From BM524 sp041554435 (GTDB lineage Bacteria > Bacteroidota > Bacteroidia > Bacteroidales > F082): a DNA stretch of 64,000 nt. The stretch spans positions 1-64,000 of the forward strand of contig JBFFLX010000003.1 of assembly GCA_041554435.1 (NCBI GenBank). Reading direction: 5' to 3'. The number at the start of each line of letters is the position of its first letter. Position 1 is the stretch's first letter. Positions 44,890-53,462 of the stretch are shown piece after piece. Both the position numbers and the translations under genes were made by a program. The notes below the pieces were generated by a model. The model saw nothing but the letters and a program-made list of their open reading frames with translations, was not told the DNA's origin and did no database searches.

Positions 44890-45174
44890 TTACTCTTCTT
44901 CAACAACTACAAAAACTTCCTCATTATCTTTTTTCATGAAATAATTTTCGCGGGCAAACTTTTCCAGGCTGGAAGTATCATTGGTTAATATTTCAAGAGA
45001 ACTTCTGTTTTTATCAATTTCTTCCAAATAAAATTCTTTTTGTTTTTCCAGAGTTTTTATGTCATCGCTTAATTTGTATTGAACAATCAAACTCTCCTGA
45101 TCAGCAAATAGCATCCACAAGAGAAAACCAAAGCCTACATAAAAATACTTATTTAGAAAAAACTTCTTCACCAT
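44890..45174 (-). CDS. FtsB/DivIC-like septum formation initiator
   Basis: 94 residues from the ATG at 45174. A further upstream ATG (45198) is in frame but lies beyond the -7 promoter element at 45185-45192, so it cannot be used. One membrane helix (about 9-25) is followed by a coiled coil (about 30-60) and the FARENYFMKKDNEEVFVV ending typical of DivIC/FtsB. It would join the FtsL/FtsQ division subcomplex. Confidence 0.85.
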   Translation of the reverse strand: MVKKFFLNKYFYVGFGFLLWMLFADQESLIVQYKLSDDIKTLEKQKEFYLEEIDKNRSSLEILTNDTSSLEKFARENYFMKKDNEEVFVVVEEE

Positions 45175-45184
45175 AATTTTTTTA

Positions 45185-45192
45185 CAAAAGTA
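45185..45192 (-). promoter_or_regulatory. -7 element of the ftsB/divIC-like gene
   Basis: CAAAAGTA on the + strand reads TACTTTTG leftward, matching TAnnTTTG; it lies 10 bases before the ATG at 45174. Confidence 0.55.
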
Positions 45193-45367
45193 AAACATAA
45201 TAACAATAAGATTAGTTTCTAAATTGAAATTTATAAACCTAAAATTGTTAAAGCCTGTTAATGAAGTTAAAGCAAAAAACGAGCATAACTATTGTATATT
45301 TAGGCTAAATATCTTGTCATCGAAAAAAGTCGTTTTATACTTATTGCATATCTTTACAAAAAAAACA

Positions 45368-45763
45368 ATGGAAAATATAACTTCAGAAGAAAAGCTTATC
45401 GAAGAGATTGCATTTCCATTATATGCAAGTCGAAACTGGCTAAAGTTAATTGGCATATTATTAATAGTTTATGGCGGTTTAGTGGCTATTACGCTGATAG
45501 GAATACTCGTTGCCTGGTTGCCAATTTGGATAGGCATTATATGTTTTCAGGCTGGTAGAAAAATAGAATTAGCCTATAAGCTCAGGGATAAACTGAGTTT
45601 AATTAATGCTCAAAAAAATCTGGCAAACTTTTTTACAATTTATGGTATTTTGATTTTAGGCGGACTGGCCATAGGCTTAATGTTTATAGTTTTACTGATT
45701 TCATTTGGAATACCGGGCAATTTCGAAGAGTTAAACAATTATATGCAAAACGATTTTTATTAA
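45368..45763 (+). CDS. DUF5362-like small membrane protein
   Basis: 131 residues from the ATG at 45368; 48 more codons are open upstream but look non-coding. Two hydrophobic regions (about 24-52 and 85-112), each able to cross the membrane one or two times, surround the polar segment QAGRKIELAYKLRDKLSLIN. This resembles DUF5362 proteins. No function known. Its stop shares a base with the ATG of the next gene, so they are coupled. Confidence 0.7.
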   Translation: MENITSEEKLIEEIAFPLYASRNWLKLIGILLIVYGGLVAITLIGILVAWLPIWIGIICFQAGRKIELAYKLRDKLSLINAQKNLANFFTIYGILILGGLAIGLMFIVLLISFGIPGNFEELNNYMQNDFY

Positions 45764-46212
45764 TGGAAAGTCTTCCACAAGCTGATCTTAAAATCAGGTT
45801 AAATTCATCGGGAACAAAAGAAGTACTCGACATATTTAGAAAAAAATATGTTAAGTTAAATCCTGAAGAGGAAGTAAGACAGAATTTTTTACATTATCTG
45901 GTTAATAATAAAGCTTATCCAGTTTCCTTAATTTCTGTTGAAAAGGGTTTGGTTGTGAATGAGTTACAGAAGCGATTTGATGCTGTGGTATACAGAAATA
46001 ATGGAAATCCATTGGTTTTATTAGAATTTAAATCGCCTGCAATAAAAATAACGCAGAACGTATTTGAACAAATATCTGCATACAATATTATTCTAAAAGT
46101 AGATTACCTGATAGTTAGTAATGGTAATTCACATTATTGCTGCAAAGTTAATTATGAAAAATCCTCCATAGAATTCATTAAAGATATTCCCCATTGGGAA
46201 GAAATGAAATAA
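45763..46212 (+). CDS. HsdR N-terminal-like PD-(D/E)xK nuclease domain protein
   Basis: 149 residues, a single domain like the N-terminus of type I restriction R subunits (HSDR_N_2). The nuclease signature can be read as Glu in NPEEEVRQ (about 35-37), Asp73 in KRFDAVVY and Glu88-x-Lys90 in LVLLEFKSP. No methylase, specificity or helicase genes are near, so it is not a restriction system. Stand-alone copies are common in Bacteroidota and their role is unknown. Confidence 0.8.
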   Translation: MESLPQADLKIRLNSSGTKEVLDIFRKKYVKLNPEEEVRQNFLHYLVNNKAYPVSLISVEKGLVVNELQKRFDAVVYRNNGNPLVLLEFKSPAIKITQNVFEQISAYNIILKVDYLIVSNGNSHYCCKVNYEKSSIEFIKDIPHWEEMK

Positions 46213-46349
46213 TAAAATATTTTGGTTTGATATTTGTTTATTTTTAGGCATTAATATAAAATGATATTGTATTTTTACGATTTAGTTTTATTTATAGTAA
46301 TAATAATCAAATTAATTAGTGCCAAAAAAGTTTAGGTTCAAAAAAATTA

Positions 46350-46357
46350 TAAATTTG
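46350..46357 (+). promoter_or_regulatory. -7 element of the 198-residue gene, DUF3822 and rsmD
   Basis: TAAATTTG matches TAnnTTTG and ends 22 bases before the ATG at 46380. The remaining part of the gap 46213-46379 shows no hairpin or other element I can support. Confidence 0.5.
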
Positions 46358-46379
46358 TCGAATTAAATTTTTAGACATC

Positions 46380-46976
46380 ATGAAGATAGTTATTCAGTTA
46401 GTTTTATTAGTTGTAATACTTGCTCTTGGCTGGTATGTTTACGATAGTGTAATGGAACCTGTAAAGTTTAAACAGGAAATGAAAGCACGCGAAGCCAAAG
46501 TAGTTCAGCACCTTAAAGACATTAGAAGTGTACAGTACTTCTACAAACAAGCTAATCAGAAGTATTCAGGATCCTTTGATAGTTTGGAGAATTTTATCAG
46601 AACAGGAGAGATACCTGTAATTAAAATTATTGCTGATCCCACAGATACTACTTTCGTTAGAACTATTAGCGATACTGTTGGTTTTGTTAGCATAATGGAT
46701 TCTCTATTTGGTAAAAGGCCTAATTACAATGTTGGAAATCTTGGAATTATCCCTTTCTCCGGAGGTGAAACATTTGAGTTGCATGCCGGTAAAATTGATA
46801 GAGGTGGAGTTGAAGTAGGTGTTTTTGAAGCAAAAGCACACTATAATACTTTCCTTAAAGGTATGGATGAGCAGGCAATTATTAATATAATTTCTAGTAA
46901 AGAAGATATCGACAGGTATCCAGGCCTTAAGGTAGGATCGATGACTGAGCCTTCCACCGATGGTAACTGGGAATAG
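46380..46976 (+). CDS. membrane-anchored hypothetical protein
   Basis: 198 residues. One N-terminal membrane helix (about 4-22), then a soluble domain with a helix (KFKQEMKAREAKVVQHLKDI) and a region with YFYKQANQKYSGSFDSLENFI that recalls pilin-like or T2SS-like folds. The sequence is conserved-looking and well composed, but I do not recognise a function. It is transcribed 11 bases before DUF3822 and rsmD. Confidence 0.72.
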   Translation: MKIVIQLVLLVVILALGWYVYDSVMEPVKFKQEMKAREAKVVQHLKDIRSVQYFYKQANQKYSGSFDSLENFIRTGEIPVIKIIADPTDTTFVRTISDTVGFVSIMDSLFGKRPNYNVGNLGIIPFSGGETFELHAGKIDRGGVEVGVFEAKAHYNTFLKGMDEQAIINIISSKEDIDRYPGLKVGSMTEPSTDGNWE

Positions 46977-46987
46977 TTAATTATTCC

Positions 46988-47857
46988 ATGTCGCTTAGAA
47001 TTAAACCATATTTTAGTCTGATAGACAAATCTTTCAGAGAATCGCAGACAAAGAATTATACAATGTCCATGCAAATTAGTTTGTATGGGCTTGTTTTTTC
47101 TATTTTTTCTGAAGATAGAAATAAATTTATCGGATTAGAAGCCTATAGTTTTGATAAACTTGATGACGAAAGTAAAATTCCTTTTCAACTGGATTTAATT
47201 CTTAATGAAAGACCATGGTTTGCTTATCCTTATAAAAGATTTATTCTTCTTTATCAAAACAGATACAATACTCTTATCCCAAAAGTTTTATTTGATGAGA
47301 ACAAAAAAAGTCTGTACTTGGGTTTTAATCAGCCGTTCCGGGAAAATTCGAGAATAATTTTTGATGAATTGCCAAATGCTCTTGCCAATAATATTTATTA
47401 TATCTCAAATCCTGTAATAGAAAAAGTAAAAGAGTTTTGGCCTAATGCAAAAATTATGCATTTCTCATCAGTTTTTATTGAAAGCCTCTTGATTAACTTT
47501 AAAAATAATACTGACGAAAAAAGTTTATTTCTTAATTTGAGAGAAAATAGTTTCGACCTGATTAATTTGAAAGGTAATAAGTTGCATTTTTATAATAATT
47601 TTGACTTTAGAACTAAGGAAGACTTTATATATTTTTTACTTATTGCCATCGAAAATTTAAATTTAAATCCTGAGGATGTTAAGCTTGTAATGATGGGAGA
47701 GATAAAAAAGGGAATGAATATTTACGATATGATTTATCAGTATGTAAGAGATTTTTCTTTTATTCCAAAAAATGAAAACTTGCAATACTCCTTCATATTC
47801 AATGATTTAAAACCACATTTGTATTATACACTATTTAATTCGGTACAATGCGAATAA
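46988..47857 (+). CDS. DUF3822 family protein
   Basis: 289 residues, soluble. The pattern of alternating strands and the order of conserved segments fit DUF3822, a Bacteroidota family with an actin-like/ASKHA fold and no known activity. Its stop overlaps the rsmD start by about 10 bases; the pairing with rsmD is usual in the phylum, so a link to ribosome maturation is conceivable. Confidence 0.8.
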   Translation: MSLRIKPYFSLIDKSFRESQTKNYTMSMQISLYGLVFSIFSEDRNKFIGLEAYSFDKLDDESKIPFQLDLILNERPWFAYPYKRFILLYQNRYNTLIPKVLFDENKKSLYLGFNQPFRENSRIIFDELPNALANNIYYISNPVIEKVKEFWPNAKIMHFSSVFIESLLINFKNNTDEKSLFLNLRENSFDLINLKGNKLHFYNNFDFRTKEDFIYFLLIAIENLNLNPEDVKLVMMGEIKKGMNIYDMIYQYVRDFSFIPKNENLQYSFIFNDLKPHLYYTLFNSVQCE

Positions 47858-48396
47858 TTGGTGGTAAATATGGACGCAGAATAATAAAAACGCCCAAAAA
47901 TCTTCCTGTACGGCCAACAACAGATTTAGCTAAGGAGAGTTTATTTAATATTCTCAACAATAAAATTGATTTCCAGGGGAAAACAGTACTTGATTTATTT
48001 TCCGGAACTGGAGCCATATCATATGAGTTTATTTCACGAAATTGTGAGGAAGTTACTTCTGTGGAAATGAATCCCAATTGTTATAAATTTATAAAGGAAA
48101 CATCAGAAAAAATCGGAATGGAAAACCATAAGATCGTTCGTTCCGAAGTGTTTAGGTTTTTGAAGTCGCATAAAAAGTCGTATGATATAATTTTTGCTGA
48201 CCCACCTTATGCCATGCCCAATTTTTTAGAATTAGCAGATTTAGTTTTTAATAACAATTTATTAAAGGAAAATGGTTTACTAATCATAGAACATCCAATT
48301 GAAGTTGATTTTAGTCATAAAAAATACTTTTTTGAGAAACGAAAATATAGTAAAGTAAATTTTAGTTTATTTACATATACAACAGTAAATCAATAG
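47848..48396 (+). CDS. rsmD: 16S rRNA (guanine966-N2)-methyltransferase RsmD
   Basis: 182 residues. Starts MRIIGGKYGRR, the RsmD signature start; SAM-binding LDLFSGTGAISYE and the catalytic IIFADPPYAM (NPPY-type) motif follow. Methylates G966 of 16S rRNA. It overlaps the DUF3822 gene and is followed by the candidate small RNA. Confidence 0.94.
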   Translation: MRIIGGKYGRRIIKTPKNLPVRPTTDLAKESLFNILNNKIDFQGKTVLDLFSGTGAISYEFISRNCEEVTSVEMNPNCYKFIKETSEKIGMENHKIVRSEVFRFLKSHKKSYDIIFADPPYAMPNFLELADLVFNNNLLKENGLLIIEHPIEVDFSHKKYFFEKRKYSKVNFSLFTYTTVNQ

Positions 48397-48476
48397 AATA
48401 CATAGCCCCTAAAAAATTTATAATATTTTTAACAATTTTTTTTAACATTTAGTTGCGTTAGAGATAGTAATTGTAT

Positions 48477-48484
48477 TATATTTG
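48477..48484 (+). promoter_or_regulatory. -7 element of the candidate small RNA
   Basis: TATATTTG matches TAnnTTTG. A TTG triplet at 48453-48455, 21 bases upstream, suits the -33 element. No coding region follows on this strand before the terminator. Confidence 0.6.
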
Positions 48485-48487
48485 CAG

Positions 48488-48600
48488 TGTTCTCTACGAA
48501 CAATTAACTATAGCAGGTTAATTTTTTGGGTTATCCCTCAATAGAGGGTTTTTAGGTTAATAAGTGAAAAAGTCCTTCCTCCCGGAAGGGCTTTTTCTTT
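48488..48600 (+). ncRNA. candidate small RNA of about 110 nt
   Basis: Between convergent rsmD and the ornithine aminotransferase gene lies a promoter, about 85 bases without an ORF, and a strong terminator. Foldable parts: AATTAAC (48502-48508) with GTTAATT (48517-48523); CCCTC (48535-48539) with GAGGG (48544-48548) around an AATA loop; then the terminator stem. The sequence AGGTTAAT occurs at 48515-48522 and again at 48554-48561, so either copy could pair with the ATTAAC segment. I cannot assign a known RNA family. Confidence 0.55.
48567..48600 (+). terminator. terminator of the candidate small RNA
   Basis: GTCCTTCC (48572-48579) pairs with GGAAGGGC (48584-48591), 8 pairs with one G-U, loop TCCC, preceded by A-run and followed by TTTTTCTTTTT. 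Confidence 0.85.
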
Positions 48601-48640
48601 TTATGCATGTTCATAAAATTGACTTTTTAGAGATAAAAAA

Positions 48641-48666
48641 AACCCTTACAAATTAATGTAAGGGTT
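48641..48666 (-). terminator. terminator of the ornithine aminotransferase gene
   Basis: AACCCTTACA (48641-48650) and TGTAAGGGTT (48657-48666), a perfect 10-bp stem with a 6-nt loop; read leftward it ends in a run of T. Confidence 0.9.
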
Positions 48667-48689
48667 AAAATTATATCAGTATTGATTTT

Positions 48690-49913
48690 TTACTCAAACG
48701 ATAAGATTGACTTTTTTATTAAGGCAACTGCTTCCATTAATTCTTCCTCACTAATAACTAAAGGAGGAGCAAATCTGATAATATGATCATGGGTTGGTTT
48801 TGCAAGAACTCCATTCTCTGCCATCTTTATACAAACATCCATTGCTGTTTTTCCATTTTTAGGACGTATTACAACAGCATTTAGTAAGCCTTTACCTCTT
48901 ACCAGTTCTATCATATCAGAATCGATTTTTTCCATTTCTGATCTGAATATTTTTCCTAATTTATCAGCTCTTTCGGCTAATTTTTCCTCTTTAACAACTT
49001 CAAGAGCTGCGGTAGCAACTTTTGCTGCGATAGGATTTCCGCCAAAAGTAGAACCATGCTGGCCGGGTTTAATGGTAAGCATAATATCGTCGTCGGCTAA
49101 AACAGCAGATACAGGATACACACCTCCGGAAAGTGCTTTACCTAAGATTAAAATATCAGGTCGAACACCTTCATGATCGCAAGCTAAAAGTTTTCCTGTT
49201 CGTGCAATTCCTGTTTGTACTTCATCGGCAATGAAAAGTACATTCTTGGCTTTACACATATTATATGCTTTTTTCAAATATCCTTCGTCGGGTACTACAA
49301 CCCCTGCTTCACCCTGAATAGGTTCCACAAGAAAACCTGCTACATTAGGATCTTCAAGTTCTTTTTCAAGTGCCTCCAGATTATTATAAGGTATCACAAC
49401 AAATCCGGGAGTATAAGGGCCGAAACCGTCTTTTGATTCAGGATCTGTCGACATTGAAACTATTGTAATGGTGCGTCCGTGAAAGTTGTCAGCACATACG
49501 ATTATCTTGGCTTTTCCTTGTTCAATACCTTTTTTGTCGTAGGCCCAACGGCGACATAATTTAAGTGCTGTTTCATCTCCCTCTGCACCACTGTTCATTG
49601 GCAACACCTTGTCGTATCCAAAAAACTCTGTAATATATTTTTCAAAAACTCCCAAAGCATCACTATAAAATGCTCTTGAGGTTAATGTAAGAGTTTTTGC
49701 CTGATCAATCAGTGCATTAACAATTTTCGGATGACAATGACCCTGATTTACAGCCGAATAGGCCGAAAGAAAATCAAAATATTCTTTACCTTCAACATCC
49801 CATACTCTTGGTCCGATACCTTTCGATAATACTACTCCCAATGGATGATAGTTATGTGCACCATATTTATCTTCCAACTGAATAGCTGCTTTTGTATTTA
49901 ATTTTTCTGACAT
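48690..49913 (-). CDS. rocD: ornithine aminotransferase
   Basis: 407 residues, class III PLP aminotransferase. Converts ornithine plus 2-oxoglutarate to glutamate semialdehyde. Motifs: PMNSGAEGDETALKL, FHGRTITIVSMSTD, EPIQGEAGVVVP, FIADEVQTGIARTGK and the PLP lysine in ILGKALSGG. The SGAEGDETA form and length support RocD rather than ArgD or GabT. It has its own promoter element (49969-49976) and terminator. Confidence 0.93.
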   Translation of the reverse strand: MSEKLNTKAAIQLEDKYGAHNYHPLGVVLSKGIGPRVWDVEGKEYFDFLSAYSAVNQGHCHPKIVNALIDQAKTLTLTSRAFYSDALGVFEKYITEFFGYDKVLPMNSGAEGDETALKLCRRWAYDKKGIEQGKAKIIVCADNFHGRTITIVSMSTDPESKDGFGPYTPGFVVIPYNNLEALEKELEDPNVAGFLVEPIQGEAGVVVPDEGYLKKAYNMCKAKNVLFIADEVQTGIARTGKLLACDHEGVRPDILILGKALSGGVYPVSAVLADDDIMLTIKPGQHGSTFGGNPIAAKVATAALEVVKEEKLAERADKLGKIFRSEMEKIDSDMIELVRGKGLLNAVVIRPKNGKTAMDVCIKMAENGVLAKPTHDHIIRFAPPLVISEEELMEAVALIKKSILSFE

Positions 49914-49968
49914 AATTACTAATTATATATGTTATTTAATATGCTATAATCTAAGCCTTTTCGGCATA

Positions 49969-49976
49969 CAAAAGTA
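49969..49976 (-). promoter_or_regulatory. -7 element of rocD
   Basis: CAAAAGTA on the + strand reads TACTTTTG leftward, matching TAnnTTTG, about 56 bases before the ATG at 49913. Confidence 0.5.
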
Positions 49977-50020
49977 ATACTTTAAAATTGCTGACAAATT
50001 TAAAACAGATATATTTTATT

Positions 50021-51097
50021 TTAAAGCAAATGTCTGAATGGGAGTAAAATATATTCAAAAAATTTGTTAATAAGAGGTCTTTTCAGCCATTGCTTATAAT
50101 TGAAAGAAGTTGAACTCTGCAAGGTTTTATAAATATGTTCTTTTACTTGCTCTGCTATTTCTGTATTTTCTCCGAACAACATAATCTCAAACATATATCT
50201 AAACGATCTATAATCGAAATTTGAAGAGCCAATGGAAATAATTTTATCATCTACCAACATTAATTTTGCATGAAGATTATTATGCTCATAAAAGTTGAAA
50301 GCAATCCCTTTTTGATAAAGAGGGCCAAGGTATTTATTTCTTAGTATATCGATGAGGTTTACGTCGGATCGTTTAGGTATAACAACTATTACCTCCACAC
50401 CCCTGTTTGCTGCATCAATCATAGCTTTCCTAAGCATAAATCCCGGTAAAAAATATGGAGTTTCAATTAACACCCTCTTCTTGGCATTTTTAATGAGTTT
50501 TATAAATTTTTGATTTATTCTTTTAAATGTAATTGAAGGAACATCTCTGATTATTTCAAACTCATTATGTTTAATCAATCGTGTTTTATATGCTATATTG
50601 AATTTGTATTTGTTATACATCCGATAATCCTCTTTGAAAATTTTCACAAAGGTCTCGGTAATATCGTTTTTCATTCTCAACATCGACTCACGCCAGTTAA
50701 GATTATATCCTGTTAAGTTCGACGAGCCTATCCAACTAATTTCGTCGTCTATCAGTAAGAGTTTTCTGTGGTTCCTTCTGTGTCCTTTGGTAAAAATATC
50801 AGTATTATATCTGATTTTTTCAAATAACCTCAACTCACCTCCGGCTTTAATTAAATCCTTAAAAAAATTATGATCGGCGGAACCTGCTCCCCAATAATCA
50901 ATCAGAACTTTAACTTCAATACCCTGTCTTGCTTTTGCTGTTAATGCCCTTCTAAATCGCTGTCCTATTTCATCATTGCCTACCCTGAAAGTTTGAACAT
51001 AAACATATTTCTTAGCCAACTCTATATCCTCTACCATTGCATTATAATAGCGCAATGGTTCCGAAAATAACTGATATGGTTCCCTAATTTTTGTCAC
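50021..51097 (-). CDS. phospholipase D / cardiolipin synthase-like protein
   Basis: 358 residues with two HKD motifs: HRKLLLIDDEISWIGSSN (about residue 110) and HAKLMLVDDKIISIGSSN (about 274). These make the two halves of the PLD active site. It resembles the catalytic part of cardiolipin synthase but has no N-terminal membrane helices, so ClsB-like or another phosphatidyl transfer is possible. The start is GTG at 51097. It lies 31 bases after the TPR gene and probably shares its transcript. Confidence 0.85.
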   Translation of the reverse strand: MTKIREPYQLFSEPLRYYNAMVEDIELAKKYVYVQTFRVGNDEIGQRFRRALTAKARQGIEVKVLIDYWGAGSADHNFFKDLIKAGGELRLFEKIRYNTDIFTKGHRRNHRKLLLIDDEISWIGSSNLTGYNLNWRESMLRMKNDITETFVKIFKEDYRMYNKYKFNIAYKTRLIKHNEFEIIRDVPSITFKRINQKFIKLIKNAKKRVLIETPYFLPGFMLRKAMIDAANRGVEVIVVIPKRSDVNLIDILRNKYLGPLYQKGIAFNFYEHNNLHAKLMLVDDKIISIGSSNFDYRSFRYMFEIMLFGENTEIAEQVKEHIYKTLQSSTSFNYKQWLKRPLINKFFEYILLPFRHLL

Positions 51098-51128
51098 TTT
51101 AAAAAGATTACCCGAAAATATAAAAAAT

Positions 51129-52520
51129 TCAAATCTTATTCTTAAAAAATAATATGTATATCAATAAAATAAAAATCATTACTCCGCCTATTACCAAAAA
51201 CCACATTTTGAGTTGATAAATTAGCATGTCTTTTTCTTTATTATCCTGCATTAATTTATTTGTATCCTGTAACAATTTCTCAGCATCAAATTTATTCTCC
51301 ACTTCCTTAAGTTTTGAAAAGTTTAGTTTGTCGATTACCGAGTCTTTATAACTAATGTATAAATCAAAATATTTTTTAAAAAGTTCTTTGTCAGGATTAT
51401 CTGTACCATAAATTCTTAGCAATTCTTCGTAAACAGGCATTTTATAATCATCAAATCCATATCCATTAACTAACTTCAAACTATTCTGTAAATGATAAAT
51501 TGCTTTATCTTGTTTATTCAATTTATTATAAACCATACCTAAATTATATTCTACCATTACAAGTCCATTTTTACTATCCACCTCCGAATAAATCTTGTAA
51601 CTTTTATTGAGATAATCCAGGGCTGTTTTATAATCTTCCATATAACTGTATAAATAGCCTAAATTATTATAGGCCAGGGCTATGCCAGTTTTATCATCAT
51701 TGGCCTTCTTAATAGCCATAGCTTTATTAAAATACTCAAGAGCAAGCTTATACTTTTTGCTTTCCATACTGTATAATTCTCCCAGATTCATATAAACGCT
51801 CCCTAAATTTTCATCATCTCCCAGTCTTATAAAAACTTCTTCTGCTTTGCAATAATAATCCATAGCCTTTTCGTACTCCTTCGAGTCTTCATAAATCACT
51901 CCAATAACGCTAAACAATATTGCACTTCCATGGTCATTATTTAATTCCTGCATTAATTTTAAACCTTCAAAATAGTTTCGAATTGCAGAAACTAACTCAT
52001 CTTTATAATAGTATGCATTCCCAATTGTTAAATATGAATATGCCATTCCTAGTTTATCACCTCTTAATTTCTCGTAATAAAATGATTTCTTATAATTTGC
52101 AAGAGCAGAATCGGCTTCACCTTTATCCTCATAAAAAAGTCCAATATTGTTGTAACAGGCAGCCATCCCTTCATAATCTTCTAACTTTCTGAAAATCTGT
52201 AGAGATTTATTAGTAAACTCAATTGCTTTATCGAATTTGCCATCAAAATAATTACTAATTGCAACTGACTTTAAACTTTTAGCCTCCAGAATAGGCTTAT
52301 TAAGATTTTTCGCTTCCTCTATGGCATTTAAACCATAGTTATAACATTCAGCCATATTTACAAATCGGTAGGCTTCTGAAATCTTAAGTAGTATTTTAAC
52401 CCTTTCTTGTGTTTTTGAATTAGCCAATTCTACTTTAAGGCTGTCGATATGTTCCAAAGGCTTGGAGCCCATTGTTACCATAGCATAAAAACTGAGCAAT
52501 ATTATTAATAAGTATCTCAT
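51129..52520 (-). CDS. TPR protein with C-terminal membrane helix
   Basis: 463 residues. Signal peptide (1-18), then tetratricopeptide repeats in tandem over about 40-375 (repeated pattern A-x2-YNNLGxxY...A-x2-YY-x-A), and a C-terminal hydrophobic helix (about 443-460) after a coiled coil. It resembles the sensor part of Bacteroidota TPR histidine kinases or LuxR-type regulators, but ends after the membrane helix with no kinase or DNA-binding domain. It may be a truncated sensor or a scaffold for membrane proteins. Confidence 0.8.
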   Translation of the reverse strand: MRYLLIILLSFYAMVTMGSKPLEHIDSLKVELANSKTQERVKILLKISEAYRFVNMAECYNYGLNAIEEAKNLNKPILEAKSLKSVAISNYFDGKFDKAIEFTNKSLQIFRKLEDYEGMAACYNNIGLFYEDKGEADSALANYKKSFYYEKLRGDKLGMAYSYLTIGNAYYYKDELVSAIRNYFEGLKLMQELNNDHGSAILFSVIGVIYEDSKEYEKAMDYYCKAEEVFIRLGDDENLGSVYMNLGELYSMESKKYKLALEYFNKAMAIKKANDDKTGIALAYNNLGYLYSYMEDYKTALDYLNKSYKIYSEVDSKNGLVMVEYNLGMVYNKLNKQDKAIYHLQNSLKLVNGYGFDDYKMPVYEELLRIYGTDNPDKELFKKYFDLYISYKDSVIDKLNFSKLKEVENKFDAEKLLQDTNKLMQDNKEKDMLIYQLKMWFLVIGGVMIFILLIYILFFKNKI

Positions 52521-52525
52521 ACTCG

Positions 52526-52533
52526 CAAAAGTA
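52526..52533 (-). promoter_or_regulatory. -7 element of the TPR-PLD operon
   Basis: CAAAAGTA on the + strand reads TACTTTTG leftward, matching TAnnTTTG, ending only 5 bases before the ATG at 52520, so the mRNA is probably leaderless. Confidence 0.5.
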
Positions 52534-52554
52534 AGGACTTGCCATAAAAAAACC

Positions 52555-52562
52555 TAAATTTG
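52555..52562 (+). promoter_or_regulatory. -7 element of yicC
   Basis: TAAATTTG matches TAnnTTTG; it covers a possible upstream TTG start at 52560 and shows that translation begins at 52587. Confidence 0.55.
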
Positions 52563-52586
52563 TTTTTTTGTTTTAAAAATATTTTC

Positions 52587-53462
52587 ATGATAAAATCGAT
52601 GACAGGCTTTGGTAAAACAAAGTTAGAAACAAACAATAAGGTAATAGGTCTTGAAATACGATCTCTTAATAGTAAGCAACTTGATATGAATCTTCGTACT
52701 CCCCATTTATACAGGGAGAAAGAGTTAGATATAAGAAAAATTATTGGTAGCGAGCTTATACGTGGTAAAATTGACTTTTATATAAATATTGAACAGTCGT
52801 CGGTTGATTCGGCTCCACAAATTAATAATGTTGTAGCCAAACATTTTTATTCTCAAATTGAAAATTTAAGTAAGGAGTTAAATATTGAGAAACAGAACGA
52901 CATATTGGGAATAATAATGCGTATGCCCGACATAATTACTTCTACTAACGAGGAACTCAATGCTGATGAATGGAATGATATTGAAAAGGCTCTTTTTGAA
53001 ACTATTGAGAAGGTTAATGCATTCAGATCGCAAGAGGGAGAATTGCTATTTACTGATTTTTGCCAGAGAATAGACAAAATTAAAGAACTTTTATGTGCAG
53101 TTGAACCATACGAAAAGGCAAGAATTCCTCATATAAAAGAGAGAATACAGTCGAATATCAACAGTTTGCTGGATGAGATAAATAAAGATAATAGCAGGCT
53201 GGAACAGGAAATGATATATTACCTCGAAAAACTGGATATTACCGAAGAAAAAGTACGACTTTTGAAACATTGCGACTATTTTCTTGAAGTTATTGAAAAT
53301 GAGGATAGTGCAGGAAAAAAACTTGCATTTGTTTGCCAGGAAATAGGTAGAGAAATAAATACTCTGGGATCGAAAGCAAATGATGCCGACATTCAGAAAA
53401 TTGTGGTCCTTATGAAGGATGAACTGGAAAAAATTAAAGAGCAACTATTTAATATTTTGTAA
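52587..53462 (+). CDS. yicC: YicC family endoribonuclease
   Basis: 291 residues from the ATG at 52587 (MIKSMTGFGK, the standard YicC start). The N-terminal YicC_N domain has LEIRSLNSKQLDMNLRTP; the C-terminal DUF1732 region has LEQEMIYYLEKLDITEEKVRL and ends with GREINTLGSKAND. YicC acts on RNA as an endoribonuclease. Its stop overlaps the ATG of gmk by one base, an arrangement found in many phyla. Confidence 0.92.
   Translation: MIKSMTGFGKTKLETNNKVIGLEIRSLNSKQLDMNLRTPHLYREKELDIRKIIGSELIRGKIDFYINIEQSSVDSAPQINNVVAKHFYSQIENLSKELNIEKQNDILGIIMRMPDIITSTNEELNADEWNDIEKALFETIEKVNAFRSQEGELLFTDFCQRIDKIKELLCAVEPYEKARIPHIKERIQSNINSLLDEINKDNSRLEQEMIYYLEKLDITEEKVRLLKHCDYFLEVIENEDSAGKKLAFVCQEIGREINTLGSKANDADIQKIVVLMKDELEKIKEQLFNIL

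Noticed and set aside
45224..45367. 48 extra codons upstream of the DUF5362-like gene
   Set aside because: Translation is of low-quality composition and the membrane-protein pattern starts only after the ATG at 45368.
45763..46212. A restriction-modification or defence system
   Set aside because: Only the HsdR N-terminal-like domain is present; no methylase, helicase, specificity or other defence gene surrounds it.
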